Shown: positions 11,713 to 22,731, counted from the first letter of the stretch. The stretch is 64,000 nt of DNA from Periconia sp. R9002 (GCA_023627715.1 JAMAHW010000017.1:248001-312000), one strand, 5' to 3'. The notes: a model not told the origin generated them from the sequence alone. Translations and numbers: made by a program.

Positions 11713-13077
11713 ATGGGGTTTTCTAACGCATGGCTCTTCCACGCTTCACTACGCTTGGGCGCGCTCCTGAGCTGTCTTAACGTAGTCAGGGCAGACAATC
11801 CGCTTGTGCAGACACTGTACACCGCTGATCCAGCACCACTCATATACAACAATACCGTGTACCTGTTCACTGGGCATGACGAAGATGGTTCAACGACATA
11901 TAACATGAAGGATTGGCGTCTCTATTCGTCGTCCGATATGGCTAACTGGCGCGATCATGGCTCCCCGATGAGCTTGGCTACCTTCAGCTGGGCGGGATCC
12001 AACGCCTGGGCTGGACAGGTTATCCAGCGAAACAACAAGTTCTACTACTACGTTCCAGTAACACGTCGTGGAGGCAGCATGTCAATCGGGATAGGGGTTA
12101 GTGACACTATCGAAGGACCCTACCGCGATGCTCTAGGAAAACCGTTACTAGAAAACGGACAAATCGACCCCACGGTTTGGATCGATGCTGATGGTCAAGC
12201 GTACCTTTACTGGGGAAATCCGGATCTGTGGTATGTCAAGCTCAATTCAGACATGATATCGTACAGCGGCGGCATTCAGAAAGTCCAGCTCACGACGGCC
12301 GGGTTTGGTCAGCGTACGGGTAACGCACAACGGCCCACCACATTCGAGGAAGGCCCGTGGTTTTACAAACGCAACAGCCTGTACTATATGATCTATGCGG
12401 CCAACTGCTGCTCAGAAGACATTCGATACTCCACTGGAACCAGCGCTACAGGACCTTGGACGTACCGTGGCCTCGTCATGGCGACCTCAGGCAAAAGCTT
12501 CACAAACCATCCAGCCATTATTGATTATAAGGACAACTCGTATTTCTTCTATCACAACGGTGCCCTTCCCGGAGGCAGCGGGTACCAACGTTCAGTGTCT
12601 GTTGAGCGCTTCGTTTACAACTCAGACGGCACTATCCCTACCCTCACAATGTCCACGAACGGCCCACCGCAGCTGGGTACTCTCAACCCATATGAACGCC
12701 AAGAAGCAGAGACCATGGCTTTTTCGTCCGGTCTTAAGACCGAGGTGTGTAGCGAGGGTGGCATCAACGTGGGTTATATCAACAACGGCGATTATATCAA
12801 AGTCAAAGGCGTTGCGTTTGGCAGCACTAGCCCCAAGACTTTAACAGCTCGCGTTTCATCTGCTGGAAACGGAGGAAATATCGAAGTAAGACTGGGCAGC
12901 ACGTCTGGCACACTGATTGGAACTTGCACTGTCGCCGGTACCGGTGGGTGGCAGACGTGGACTACGGTTACCTGTCCTATTAGCGGTGCGACTGGAACTC
13001 AAGATTTGTTCTTTCGATTTACCGGAAGTGGATCAGACAATCTCTTCAACTTCAACTGGTGGCAATTTTCGGCTTAA
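11713..13077 (+). CDS. Secreted GH43 hemicellulase with CBM6 (arabinoxylan arabinofuranohydrolase / xylosidase type)
   Basis: Intronless, 454 aa. N-terminal signal peptide (about 1-27, cleavage near VRA-DN). The GH43 domain covers about 28-325, with likely catalytic D39 (LYTADPAPL), D152 (GQIDPTVWID) and E213 (TTFEEGPWFY). The C-terminal about 120 residues (from RQEAETMAF to NWWQFSA) match carbohydrate-binding module family 6, including the EAE start and the closing FNFNWW. The layout resembles the GH43 subfamily of Bacillus XynD-like arabinoxylan arabinofuranohydrolases, so removal of arabinose from arabinoxylan is the best guess; xylosidase activity is possible. It is only distantly related to the GH43 at 8824, so this is not a recent tandem duplication. 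Confidence 0.93.
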   Translation: MGFSNAWLFHASLRLGALLSCLNVVRADNPLVQTLYTADPAPLIYNNTVYLFTGHDEDGSTTYNMKDWRLYSSSDMANWRDHGSPMSLATFSWAGSNAWAGQVIQRNNKFYYYVPVTRRGGSMSIGIGVSDTIEGPYRDALGKPLLENGQIDPTVWIDADGQAYLYWGNPDLWYVKLNSDMISYSGGIQKVQLTTAGFGQRTGNAQRPTTFEEGPWFYKRNSLYYMIYAANCCSEDIRYSTGTSATGPWTYRGLVMATSGKSFTNHPAIIDYKDNSYFFYHNGALPGGSGYQRSVSVERFVYNSDGTIPTLTMSTNGPPQLGTLNPYERQEAETMAFSSGLKTEVCSEGGINVGYINNGDYIKVKGVAFGSTSPKTLTARVSSAGNGGNIEVRLGSTSGTLIGTCTVAGTGGWQTWTTVTCPISGATGTQDLFFRFTGSGSDNLFNFNWWQFSA

Positions 13078-14641
13078 CGGGCCATACACTTACTAGCTAG
13101 GTAGACCTGATTGTTCATCAAGTTAGGATTTTTGGACACTTGAATGTAAATACATAGGGATATTCAGTCTTAGTATTATTGTGCTCGAACATCAATTTGT
13201 ACTGATTAGGTATATATCGTGCTAGAGGTTCTCTGTTGCAAAGAAACTGTTCATAGATCTGTGAATTGCGAAAACGTGCGTCTTCCCCGGTGCGTTGGTC
13301 TCTTGCATATGCTTTCATCCGAGCCAGGACATTCCTGTGACCCTTTACTATGTCGATATCAGAAGCAATATAATCGTTTTTTATAATATTATTTTACTAT
13401 CATAGTACTCGCCAAGCATAGCTGCACAAGTGGGAAAGCCTTTATGAAATCCCTTTCGTATGCCTTTACTTCTTCCACCAACGAAACCAAGGGCGTGAAT
13501 TGGAGTAATTTTGGTGGCGCCCTCACGAACGTTATCTTCGCTATGGTAGACAGTCGAGATTTTCATGGACTGTGCTTTTTCGGTTTAACAAATCTAAAAT
13601 AATGGGTTGACTAAACTTAAGCGTCATTCACTGATATTTATATGCTGTTTGTTTGTTATTACGACATAAGATAGGGCTACCGCGGGGTCTTTTAAGATGA
13701 AGAAAGTATCCAACTTATAGCAACGCTCTGCTGCTCGTCTCTATATTCATTTGTCTCTTCTGAGATGGCACTTATTTCGGTTTTGCCATTACTTTCTACA
13801 GAAGTGTTCCCTACATTATTCTCGAATCACTATGCTATGTATAATGACGGCATAGAGTTCGTGAATCGAGGCGTATTAACAGTACACCGCTCCTACGAAT
13901 CCTGTGATGCGCCGAGTACAATAGTTCTTGCTGACATCTCTACAGCGAAACAGACGAGAAAAAATTGAGCGTCTGTAAAGAAGTCAATTCAAGATCGCGC
14001 AGTTGAAGATAGCCGCGACCTAGTCAGGCGAGTAGGATTGGGCTCTACGGAATACGTTCATTGAGCTCTCAAGGCGCCTTATATTCTTATTATAAAAGAT
14101 ACAAAAATTGACCTGCATTGGTTTGATTCGTATATATGCTTAATCACGTCCCTGCATTAGAACTAGGGCGGGTTGTATGTAGATTGAGAGGTGGGAGACT
14201 GAGTCGCGGCTCTTAGCTTAAAGGCTTATGTATTGGATATAGTCCTGTCACGTGATATTGTATTTCACTGCTCGCGTTTGTTCACTGCTCTAGGCAGCAG
14301 GGCAGTAGGGTATATAAGTAGCCCTACTGCCCCGAAGGTAGATCTTAAACCAATTCAGCTCGTACCTACTATAACCTATATTATGACAGCTTAACTATTG
14401 GCCCTTACTTGTAGCTTGTCTATTGGCTCGCTTATAGCTTATGTACAAATCGTTGTTTAAACTCGAGAACTTTCTAACGGCGTAAAGTGAGTTTGACTAC
14501 AGCGCTTTCCGGGCTCATAACCTGTAAGTGATGCAAAAACTAACCCATCAATAATCTCACCAGTTTAATCTTTATATATAGGTACTCAATCACTTATCAC
14601 TACGTCGATGCCTCCATCTCCGGAGGTTGTTTAGGGCCACA
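13078..14641. other. AT-rich intergenic region
   Basis: About 1.56 kb. It includes a 61-codon minus ORF at 13381-13566 with no family resemblance, a CACGTG palindrome (14248-14255) and an inverted repeat around a TATA box (14300-14332). Confidence 0.5.
14300..14332. promoter_or_regulatory. TATA box bracketed by perfect 11-bp inverted repeat
   Basis: GGGCAGTAGGG (14300-14310) and its exact reverse complement (14322-14332) flank an 11-nt loop TATATAAGTAG. It lies 310 bp upstream of the CDS at 14642. The element could form a cruciform that hides or exposes the TATA box, or be the remnant of a small inverted-repeat element. Confidence 0.6.
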
Positions 14642-15631
14642 ATGGAAGGAACACTCAACGACCACCTCCTTTGCGATCGTCTACCGCCAACGTACATCCA
14701 GACAATTTTGAGTAGTGAGAACGGCTATCTTAAATTACTGGTTCCCAAACCTCGTCAATACTGTACGCCCGCTCCACACGTTGTTCGTCGCATGGCAAAC
14801 ACGGCCAGGTTCACCACCAACGACCCGAGCTTAACCTCTTTCCTACGCCTCCCCGCCGAGATCAGATTGGAAATATACGCTCTACTTCTCATAGCCGACA
14901 AGCTTATAGAGTATGGACTCTGTCCCCCAAAAGCTCGCTTAGTCCTTCGGTCCGGATACCACCATACGCCTTACGAACGCGGCCCAGTGCCTTATATCCG
15001 CACCGGCGTGTTTCCGTCCATCCTGCGCTGTTGTCGCCTGATCAACAGCGAGGGCACACCGATTCTCTACAGCAAGAACACATTCCAATTCGAGCGCCTA
15101 TCCCCCCGACCCGTTGTTTACAGCTTGGCCATCCCGCCCAGGAATTTCGAGCGCATTGCCACGATACGCCTGACAGTGGAAGACGAGTCATGGATATTGA
15201 ACCAAATGCCGTACCTGAAGCATTTAGCCGGGTTGAAGGAAGTCATCGTGCCGTGTAATGATTTACCGAGCAAGCCTCTGCTGATCTCTCTCTTTTATGG
15301 AATTCCAGGTCTGCGGAGTTTCTATCTCACCCATGCTGTTCCGGCACGATATGACTTGCAGTGGAAGATGGTTTTTGAGTGTCGGGTTACTCGTGAAATT
15401 ATCAAAATACCGCGGCCTGGTACGGAAGGCTATCTAAAAAAGTATTATAGGAAGGTGTCACAAGAGTTCAACAGGCACGCCGCGAGGGCCATGCTATCGG
15501 TCGAGATCTTTGAAGACTATACGGTTTTCGACGACACTGAGCCTGACCCTTTTATGCCGCCTCCTTATTGGGAAGATAATAGACTCTGGGCCATAATGCG
15601 GATTGAAGTAAAGCAGATGGCGAGTGCATAA
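14642..15631 (+). CDS. F-box-like (LPAEIR-type) fungal protein
   Basis: Single exon, 329 aa from the ATG at 14642; an internal ATG at 14792 (MANTARF) is a possible alternative start just before the domain. The motif FLRLPAEIRLEIYALLL at about residues 66-82 is the hallmark of a very large family of fungal proteins related to F-box domains (often annotated 2EXR or F-box). After it come RCCRLINSEGTPILYSKNTFQF, here seen as separate segments, which is the family's second conserved block. No enzyme motif is visible. Function is unknown; ubiquitin-ligase adaptor or protein-interaction role is an inference. It is convergent with the hydrolase gene to the right. Confidence 0.75.
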   Translation: MEGTLNDHLLCDRLPPTYIQTILSSENGYLKLLVPKPRQYCTPAPHVVRRMANTARFTTNDPSLTSFLRLPAEIRLEIYALLLIADKLIEYGLCPPKARLVLRSGYHHTPYERGPVPYIRTGVFPSILRCCRLINSEGTPILYSKNTFQFERLSPRPVVYSLAIPPRNFERIATIRLTVEDESWILNQMPYLKHLAGLKEVIVPCNDLPSKPLLISLFYGIPGLRSFYLTHAVPARYDLQWKMVFECRVTREIIKIPRPGTEGYLKKYYRKVSQEFNRHAARAMLSVEIFEDYTVFDDTEPDPFMPPPYWEDNRLWAIMRIEVKQMASA

Positions 15632-15806
15632 ACTGGGGAGTCTACGGAGGAGCATTCCGTTTAGTAAGCTGCGAATTAGGGTTGGCAATGTACGCTTGGA
15701 CATGGTTTTTTTTACTACTCATGCCCTGGCTTCTACGATGTTATAGACTTTGTAATCAAACTGAACTGCCAATTATGGCTTGTTATCAAGCAGACCCATT
15801 TAGTAT

Positions 15807-16766
15807 CTATGCTGAAGCAGACTCTCGAATCTCACTCAAAACCCATTCTATGCCATCAACAACCACATCCGGCTGCTGAAGCTGAATAAAATGCCCACTC
15901 TCCCTCGCCAATACAAACTTGTTCTTCTCGGAAAGCTTGAGATGCTTCCTCATAAGTCCTTCACTCTTTTCGTCAGCCGTCGCGATCATTTCCCTAGCAT
16001 GGGCTCTCTGCTCTTCTGTCCCGTTCCCTCGCTCAACGCCCCGCTTGTAAAGGTTGCCCCAGTCCCTGCTCCGGAAGCTGCCAATCACATACACCGGCTT
16101 ATCACCAAGGAGTGGCTGCTTCTCCTGCAGCCCCTTCTGTCGTAAAGTCGGGAAGCTAGGCGAGTATTGCTCGTCCTCCTTTTCCCCGGCCTTCTTATGT
16201 TTCTCCGTAGCTTGGTCGCTTTTGAAGGCGGCCCATTCCTCTGGCGTCAGCTTGTGCTCGGCTTCGATGCCCGTATCGGAGTAGAAGTCGCCGCCTGCGA
16301 AAACGGTCCACATGTCGGGATCGTTGACTTGCAAGACCTGCAACGCGGTCTCGTGATTGGCATCGACGAGGACCAACCCTGCAATATGCGGGCCATTTCC
16401 CGTGCGGGCGAGAAACTCGCACAAGATTACGCCGGCCCAGGAGTGGCCGACGAGGATCAACGGATTGTTGATGGAAGCCTTTTCGATGAGGAGGGAGAGC
16501 TCCAACGCGATATTCTCGGCCGTTGGGTGGAGCGGCGATATTTCGGAGTTGTTATATCCGGAGCGGTCGTATGTGTAGCTGCGCAGCGATGGCGACAGAA
16601 GTCGCACTACGGCGCCCCAATTGAGTCTGGAAGTGCCTATTCCAGATACGAAGAAGACGACGGGGTCCTTTGATGTTTTTGGCTCCGGGCCATGAGCGTA
16701 CAGGGCGAGCGAGTGAGTGCCGATGTTGACGAGGGTGGGGTCCGAGGTCAGAATTGAGGTAGGCAT
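15807..16766 (-). CDS. Alpha/beta hydrolase fold protein
   Basis: Single exon, 319 aa, ATG at 16766. The fold's key elements are present: an oxyanion-side segment VVFFVSGIGTSRLNW (about 36-50), YDRSGYNNSE (66-75), the nucleophile elbow GHSWAG with S109, VLVDANHE (132-138), and the catalytic histidine H292 in ESGHFIQLQQP. It lacks a signal peptide, so it is probably cytosolic. A hydrophilic lysine/glutamate-rich insert lies between about 185 and 205 in the cap region. The substrate cannot be predicted: esterase, epoxide hydrolase and haloperoxidase-type relatives share these motifs. Confidence 0.88.
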   Translation of the reverse strand: MPTSILTSDPTLVNIGTHSLALYAHGPEPKTSKDPVVFFVSGIGTSRLNWGAVVRLLSPSLRSYTYDRSGYNNSEISPLHPTAENIALELSLLIEKASINNPLILVGHSWAGVILCEFLARTGNGPHIAGLVLVDANHETALQVLQVNDPDMWTVFAGGDFYSDTGIEAEHKLTPEEWAAFKSDQATEKHKKAGEKEDEQYSPSFPTLRQKGLQEKQPLLGDKPVYVIGSFRSRDWGNLYKRGVERGNGTEEQRAHAREMIATADEKSEGLMRKHLKLSEKNKFVLARESGHFIQLQQPDVVVDGIEWVLSEIRESASA

Positions 16767-17813
16767 GATATTATGGTCGTACGGGACTTCAGCTGAAAGC
16801 TTACGGTGTCACAATGGAAATCCGGATCGGCGAAATTCAGACTCGAATATTGGAACAGTGTTCTTCTTAGATGATAGTTTATTGAGATCGTGGTGGTAAG
16901 TGGGACTGGAAGAGTCCTCAGCCTGAGATATCTGGTGTCTTTTAGTGGTCACGTAATGGTCTTAGGCACTCACGTATTGATCTGCATGAGCATAGCACGA
17001 GACCAAATTGCAGGTTTATCAACAAAGTGACTCATCGGTATTTGATTATGTAGTTAGGTAAGAAAATAGTTACTGAAGTGCTGTATACATGTAGCCTTGG
17101 ATGCTTGTTGGGCGGATTACTAATTAACCCCGAGGGGAAACTACATGTACAGAAACACGAAACTAGACCCAGTTGGGTACCTATGTATGTGAAGCACGAT
17201 ATCTTTAAGAAAGTAGGTACATTTGATTACCTCTGTAAAGAGAAAGCCCTAAAAATACTCACCAACAGGTAAGGAGCCGTGTACATGTAGTATACAGAAA
17301 CTTGGCGGCACTCCTAAAACGCAACAAATTAAGAGCACCTACCTAGGTAATTATTGTACATGTTATACTGTCGCATTCTTTCGTATAAACAAACAAGAAA
17401 ATCAACCTCCAAATATGCATGAAACCATACACAATATCATTGCATAGTATTGAATTACCACTTGCGGTATCTATCGACGCAGGTTGAAAGGTCGCAAAGA
17501 CGTCTTCGGCCAGGACCTACATACATGTATCAATGTCCACACAGCCCTGGATGTATGGCACACGTGATCCAAATATGCATCCAGATATCAATGTACATAT
17601 GTACTCCTGCGACATAGTCGCTAACGTACATCTATACTCAAAACCACAGCACCCAATACCCCCAAGCAAAACGCCGCAAAAAATAATCACAGTTATCGCA
17701 GCACTTCCTTATTGCACACACCTTATCCACACACAAGGTTCAACCCATCAACCAAATTCCCACCTAACAACAACTCTCCCCCTTCCCTCCCTTAAAACAC
17801 ACATCCTTAAAAC

Positions 17814-17837
17814 CACACACACACACACACACACACA
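17814..17837. repeat. (CA)n microsatellite
   Basis: About 12 CA units in the C-rich intergenic stretch. Confidence 0.95.
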
Positions 17838-18082
17838 AAAGGTAAAAAAGAAAAAAAAGCGTTAACTTCCTCGACTGCTTCTAGACCCAAAGGAAAGAAA
17901 CTTTGAACGTTATAGCACGCCACAACACAATCCCCAATCACCAATCTATCCTTTACCTACCTACCGTACCTGCCTAACCCAAACCTCGAAACCGTGAAAG
18001 GGAGAAAACCATACTTCCAAACTAGGGCGAAAATCTAGACCCCTCTCCACCCCCATAGTACAGCAAGCCCACGCAAAAAAAC

Positions 18083-18108
18083 ACGACGACGACGACGACG
18101 ACGACGAC
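18083..18108. repeat. (ACG)n microsatellite
   Basis: About 8.5 uninterrupted ACG units. Confidence 0.95.
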
Positions 18109-18399
18109 TAAAAAAAACAACAACTGACGGCAGCAGCACGGGAGCGAAAGGGATCGAACAGACCACACACACACACAATAGTCCCGGGTTGTCTTACACC
18201 TCAAACCGCCAGCCACCCGCTGTCACCCACCCACACCCAACCGTCCGTCCGTTCGTTCGTTCGTTCGATCATCATCTGATCGATCAATCCATGAATCGTT
18301 CACAAAACAACTGTGCTATACTCTACTCGCCTCAGGCATCCCAACGCGCGCGGGCGAGCGGGTGGCCGAAACGTGAATGAATAAAAAAAAAAGGAACAC

Positions 18400-18421
18400 G
18401 GGGGGGGGGGAGGGGGGGGGG
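18400..18421. repeat. Poly-G tract
   Basis: Eleven G, one A, then ten G. It lies at the switch from C-rich to G-rich DNA and can form G-quadruplex structure. Confidence 0.95.
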
Positions 18422-20778
18422 AAGATGAACATGTTCGTGTTCGGGTTCGTTATGCTGGGCAGATCCGCAAGGAAGAGGGGAAGGGATGGGATGTAAGGAT
18501 GTTGCTAATTATATCGATCGATATGTACCTTTCGAAATGCTTTGACATTGATGAGGAGAGGGTGGACGTGCGTTCTGGAACATGCATCCAAAGCATGGAC
18601 TTAATACGATCAGGTATGGAAACTGTCGCAGACACATAGACAGTGACTGTTATCCGCGTGGTGTGAGGGAGAGGGGGAGGGATGGGATGTGTGATGGATG
18701 GGCGGGCGATCGGGCGAGCGGTGGATACGAACACGAACGCGAGGCGAGGGCGAGCGCCACAGGCCTTCTGGTCTGGTCTGGTCTGGTACTTTCGTTCAAT
18801 CTATGCAGGGTGGTGGAGCGCTGAAACTCGAGAAGGAGGTCTTTTTTTGAAATAGGTGAGGCAGCTGATATGTAGGGACCTGCATGAGCGAGATCAATGT
18901 TGTGACGGTTGCTATAGAGGGAGGGACTGCCAGATGTGGATGTTTGGTGATGAGGAGAGCGGAAAGGGGGTGGGTACCCAACGTGAGCACGACGCGCGCA
19001 CAGATGCAGGTAAGTTCACCAGGTACGCACACATAGTTAGAACTTAGTATGATGTAGTCATTGATTTCTCGAGAGCAAAAGTGATTGCCTGCAGGCTTTG
19101 CACTCAGATCGGTGACGTTTCTGACCGTCGCAGGCAGGTTCGGCGGGCGCAATACGAGAAAAGGGAAGAAGGTGCCCTGGTTTAGGCCAGGAACAATGTT
19201 CCCGCCCATCCATTCATGGACGGGATGGGAATGGTGATGGGATCAGCGGACATTGGCATTCAGGAACACGCACCACCCGGCACGCTGGGTTTGGTTTTTG
19301 CGCCATCTCGCCGCCCGCAGGCCCCTACACGTACATGCACCCAAGCTGTCGGTCTCGATCTCACTCCGGAAGAAAAAAAAGTGTTTGTGCTCGATCGTGC
19401 AAGTTTTGGGTTTGGGCTGGAAGAAAAAAAAGGAATTAACGTTTCTGAAAGATTGTGTTGTGTTCCCTTATCTCCTGCAGCTGAGATTATTTGAGTTGTG
19501 TGTGCTTGGAGGTGTGTTAAGCTGCGCCGTGATAGGTCAATGAGAACCCAGTGCACTGAGCTGCCAGCAAACAAGACGGATGACTAGAAGTAAGTATTGA
19601 GGGATTCTACACAGCTCCATCCACGGTGTGACGTGTTACCGTATAGCCTTGGCCCTTTTGGACGGAGGACCCAAAGGAACGGGTGTTCGGGTCAATCACG
19701 GCCGTCCCCCCTGGCTCTCTTCAATAATAGGAAAGGGGATCATGTGTCTCAATTCAACGCATGCCAATACAAAAGTAGATTCACACAATGAAAGCCATCC
19801 GCCATCAACACGTGGAAGCCTGCGCCAGATCCGCGCCCCAGATCTGAGTTTGAGTCTAGGTGATGTTGGAGGGATCATGGAGGGAGCTTGGCTTTGGGTA
19901 CGTCGCCCTTTTGGGCCAAAAAAGCAATGACGCTGAGAATGAGGCTTCGGAATCCGCATCATCAGCTCACCTGGTGGACCCGGCACGGGAAGACAGAGTT
20001 TGTAAACAAAGGTGTGCAGCTGTGTAGATTTGTTCTTGCTTCTACGGAGAAGCAACCATGGAAGAAGGAATGATGCGAAGAGATTGTTGAAACAAACCAC
20101 ATAGTAGGGCGTACGATTTTGCATGCGCTGGTTGGAGGAGAAGCCCGCCACGGAGAAGATGATAGGGCCCGGAACGCTACGCCATTCGAGCTGCGTGTTT
20201 CTCACATTACTCCTTCGACACACCCCAGCGCCGCACAGGCATTTGTGCAGGGTGTGGCGTTGGATGTGAGGTTGGGAGCTGATCGTAGGGCAGGAAGTGC
20301 CCGTGCGTGCATAGGTCGCCGTCTTCGTGGGCGCGCTTTGCCTAGAAAACACTGCTGAATATCTCGATATGGACGTGCTGGGATTCCATGCATTGCGGAA
20401 CTGGATGTTGCCGGGTCTGTGGGGTAGCACGTATCACTGGGAATCATCAAGGCAAAGTTTGTTGTAGGGGTGTTGCGCGCATATATGAGACGCCTTCTTT
20501 CCGTCATCATTTTGTGTTTTGCATCCCACACTTACTTGCGCTGCATCAGACGCCATTCCCTTCGAATCCACACGGCGTGTCTTGAACGGTCGGGCGGACT
20601 CCTCTTTGTTTGCGTGTACGGTGAGACGCCTTGTACGCTGGCACTGGTCAAAACTGACAAGAGAACAGAAACTTCCTTCAACAAGCACCATGGCGACCAA
20701 CACCAGAGCGAAGATGATGTTATCGGAAATGAACTTGCGGATACATACAAGCACATATAGCCAGGTAGGTGAAACCAT

Positions 20779-21306
20779 ATGTCTTGGACCGGAAGCGATG
20801 CTAAGTATTCTATGAAGAACAAGCCATCCGTTGTACCTAGAATGGATCAACATGGACCGCCAACCTATCACACATTGATGGCGGACCTCGATGGACTGTC
20901 CGATTCCCAAGAGTCTTCACCGCAAGAGTGTAGCAAGACGCTGGCGGCTTCTCGCAAAGCATCCTTGGAGGCATTGAAGTTGTACTCGGGCTGTTTTGAT
21001 TTCTGCTACACGCCCATGGAACGGTTCTGCGCATCCAGCCCGTCACCGCCTGTAGGGGACGTGGAATCTCTGGATGCGAGCTACGTGGCTTTGGAGATGA
21101 TGATTGCGGAGCCTGGATGTGAAGAAGGGTACCCGGGCAGCCCTAGACCGTCGTCGGACACGCTCTCGGTGTCAAGATATCAGGAAACGGGAAGGGAACG
21201 GACAGTCCACGTCGTAGGGCGAAGCCGAGGTCGAAGGCGAGTGCAGATGCAGAGAAGACGGGGCGACAGCACACCGAGGACGAAGGGAGCCAAGCATCGG
21301 CGTTGA
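20779..21306 (+). CDS. Possible hypothetical protein, no known domain
   Basis: A 175-codon ORF starting at an ATG. I do not recognise a family. The predicted protein is hydrophilic: Ser-rich acidic segments (LDGLSDSQESS, GDVESLDASY) and a basic C-terminus rich in Arg (VGRSRGRRRVQMQRRR). Such composition fits a disordered nuclear protein, but it could also be chance in the GC-rich far-upstream region of the trehalase gene. There is no frameshift or intron evidence. A second ATG (MDQHGPPTY) 21 codons in is an alternative start. Confidence 0.3.
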   Translation: MSWTGSDAKYSMKNKPSVVPRMDQHGPPTYHTLMADLDGLSDSQESSPQECSKTLAASRKASLEALKLYSGCFDFCYTPMERFCASSPSPPVGDVESLDASYVALEMMIAEPGCEEGYPGSPRPSSDTLSVSRYQETGRERTVHVVGRSRGRRRVQMQRRRGDSTPRTKGAKHRR

Positions 21307-22389
21307 TTTCCGAAATGTCGGGTGTTTGCGGCTTCTGAAGCATTTATGCCATGGTTGGTTGTGTTGATCTTGTTTTTGAGCGATTGCATTTTCCAGCGGT
21401 TCGTCCTTCATTCTACATGGGTTGGTTCATGGCGGCTATAACAAACAGGCGTCTTTTTCCTTTGTTATTAATCATCATCATCACCAAAGTAATTAATGTT
21501 TTGTATCTCGGGGGATTGTTGTTGTTGGGGGCAATGGTCACGAGAGCAGCTGGCCGAAGGACATGAGTGGTAGGAAGAGAAGATGGGGAAGGAAGAAGGC
21601 ACGCGCGGGGTGCTGCAGTCCACTGTGTCATCTGACCGTGGACGATCCTATCAATATGGATTGATCTGAACATGGAATGTGTATCCCGTGAAGATGTGAA
21701 GCGTGATTGGTGTATGCACCACTATCTGTTCCTGAATGTGTATGGCTAAATATATTCTGTGGACCCTGCGGCTGCCGTGGGAAGGTGGGGGTTTGTTGAC
21801 CTTGGATTGCTGGTGACGTACAAGTGGATACATACAAATGCATGTATTTTTTTTTTCTTTCGCCACCCTCTGCACTCGAACAAGCTCGGGCCGACTTGTC
21901 CAGGTAGGAGGTACCTTTGTAACGTTGATGCACGTTATGTCGTCGTTGATCCACAATGACGACGGCAGTGAGGCATGATCGCATACAGTATTCTGCAACT
22001 CTGGAGGCCATGGAAACTCGCACTCTCTGACTGTAGTCAACTACATATCGATATTGGAATATTTACATACATCTATGTACATGTAGTTGCTGGCGCTGGC
22101 TGGACCGTTGTTGTCAGGGCAGGTCCATCGCTTTCCGCCAGCCACAGCGGGACAATGCATGTTCTGGCCAGAGAGTGGAATGCGGATTAAGTCTGAATGA
22201 ATATGTATTATTCATTCATGACATGGCTGTAACGTGCATCGCTTGCATAGGTGGTCCTTTCCAGATCAATGGATGGATGGATGCCTGCTGCTGTCACCGA
22301 CTGCACATCGTGACCGCCTCTTCCCTTCCCTTCAAATCCCTTCCACACCACATGCACACCAGTCGACGCTTCGGCCGTCAATTGCGGGT

Positions 22390-22394
22390 CCCCT
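22390..22394 (+). promoter_or_regulatory. STRE-like CCCCT element (distal)
   Basis: CCCCT, the stress response element core bound by Msn2/4-like zinc-finger factors, 338 bp upstream of the trehalase ATG. A five-base motif is weak evidence by itself. Confidence 0.3.
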
Positions 22395-22709
22395 CGTCCG
22401 CTGCTTCCCTTTATCTCTCCTGTTCTCTCTTTTCTCTACCTAGCTGCATCTCCTCTTCCCTGCTTCATGTTCCTTCTCCCTTGATTCCTGCATTGATTGC
22501 AATTCCCTTCCTGGTGTCGTCGTCGTTCCTGCTCGTGCCGCCGACTCAACTACATACATACATCAGCCCACCCCGCCCTACTCGCCATCCCATACCATCC
22601 CTCTCAGCAGTACCTTTGACCCTGGTATAAGTACCCCGCCACCTATTCCTACTACTTGTACACCCTCACTGTACATTCTCACGCGCCACGACTACAATCC
22701 TCGTCCTTG

Positions 22710-22714
22710 CCCCT
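22710..22714 (+). promoter_or_regulatory. STRE-like CCCCT element (proximal)
   Basis: Second CCCCT, only 18 bp before the trehalase ATG and so probably within the 5' UTR, which argues against a classic upstream element. Confidence 0.2.
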
Positions 22715-22731
22715 CCGTCTACCCCCATAGC

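Larger units (their letters stand above)
16767..20778. other. Gene-poor low-complexity intergenic region
   Basis: About 4 kb. The left part (17.08-17.53 kb) repeats ACATGT-containing segments; 17.6-18.3 kb is C/A-rich with (CA)n and (ACG)n tracts; a poly-G run marks the switch near 18.4 kb; 18.46-18.8 kb is G-rich. From 19 to 20.7 kb only overlapping open frames on several strands are seen, none with a recognisable domain. Confidence 0.5.
21307..22731. other. Trehalase upstream region
   Basis: About 1.4 kb, becoming pyrimidine-rich (CT-rich) after 22.3 kb, as is common for strong fungal promoters and 5' UTRs. It contains two STRE-type motifs and a TATA-like TATAAGT at 22626-22632. Short ORFs here look like chance. 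Confidence 0.5.

Noticed and set aside
13381..13566. 61-codon minus-strand ORF with ATG
   Set aside because: Short, AT-rich context, no recognisable family or splice partner; could not be supported.
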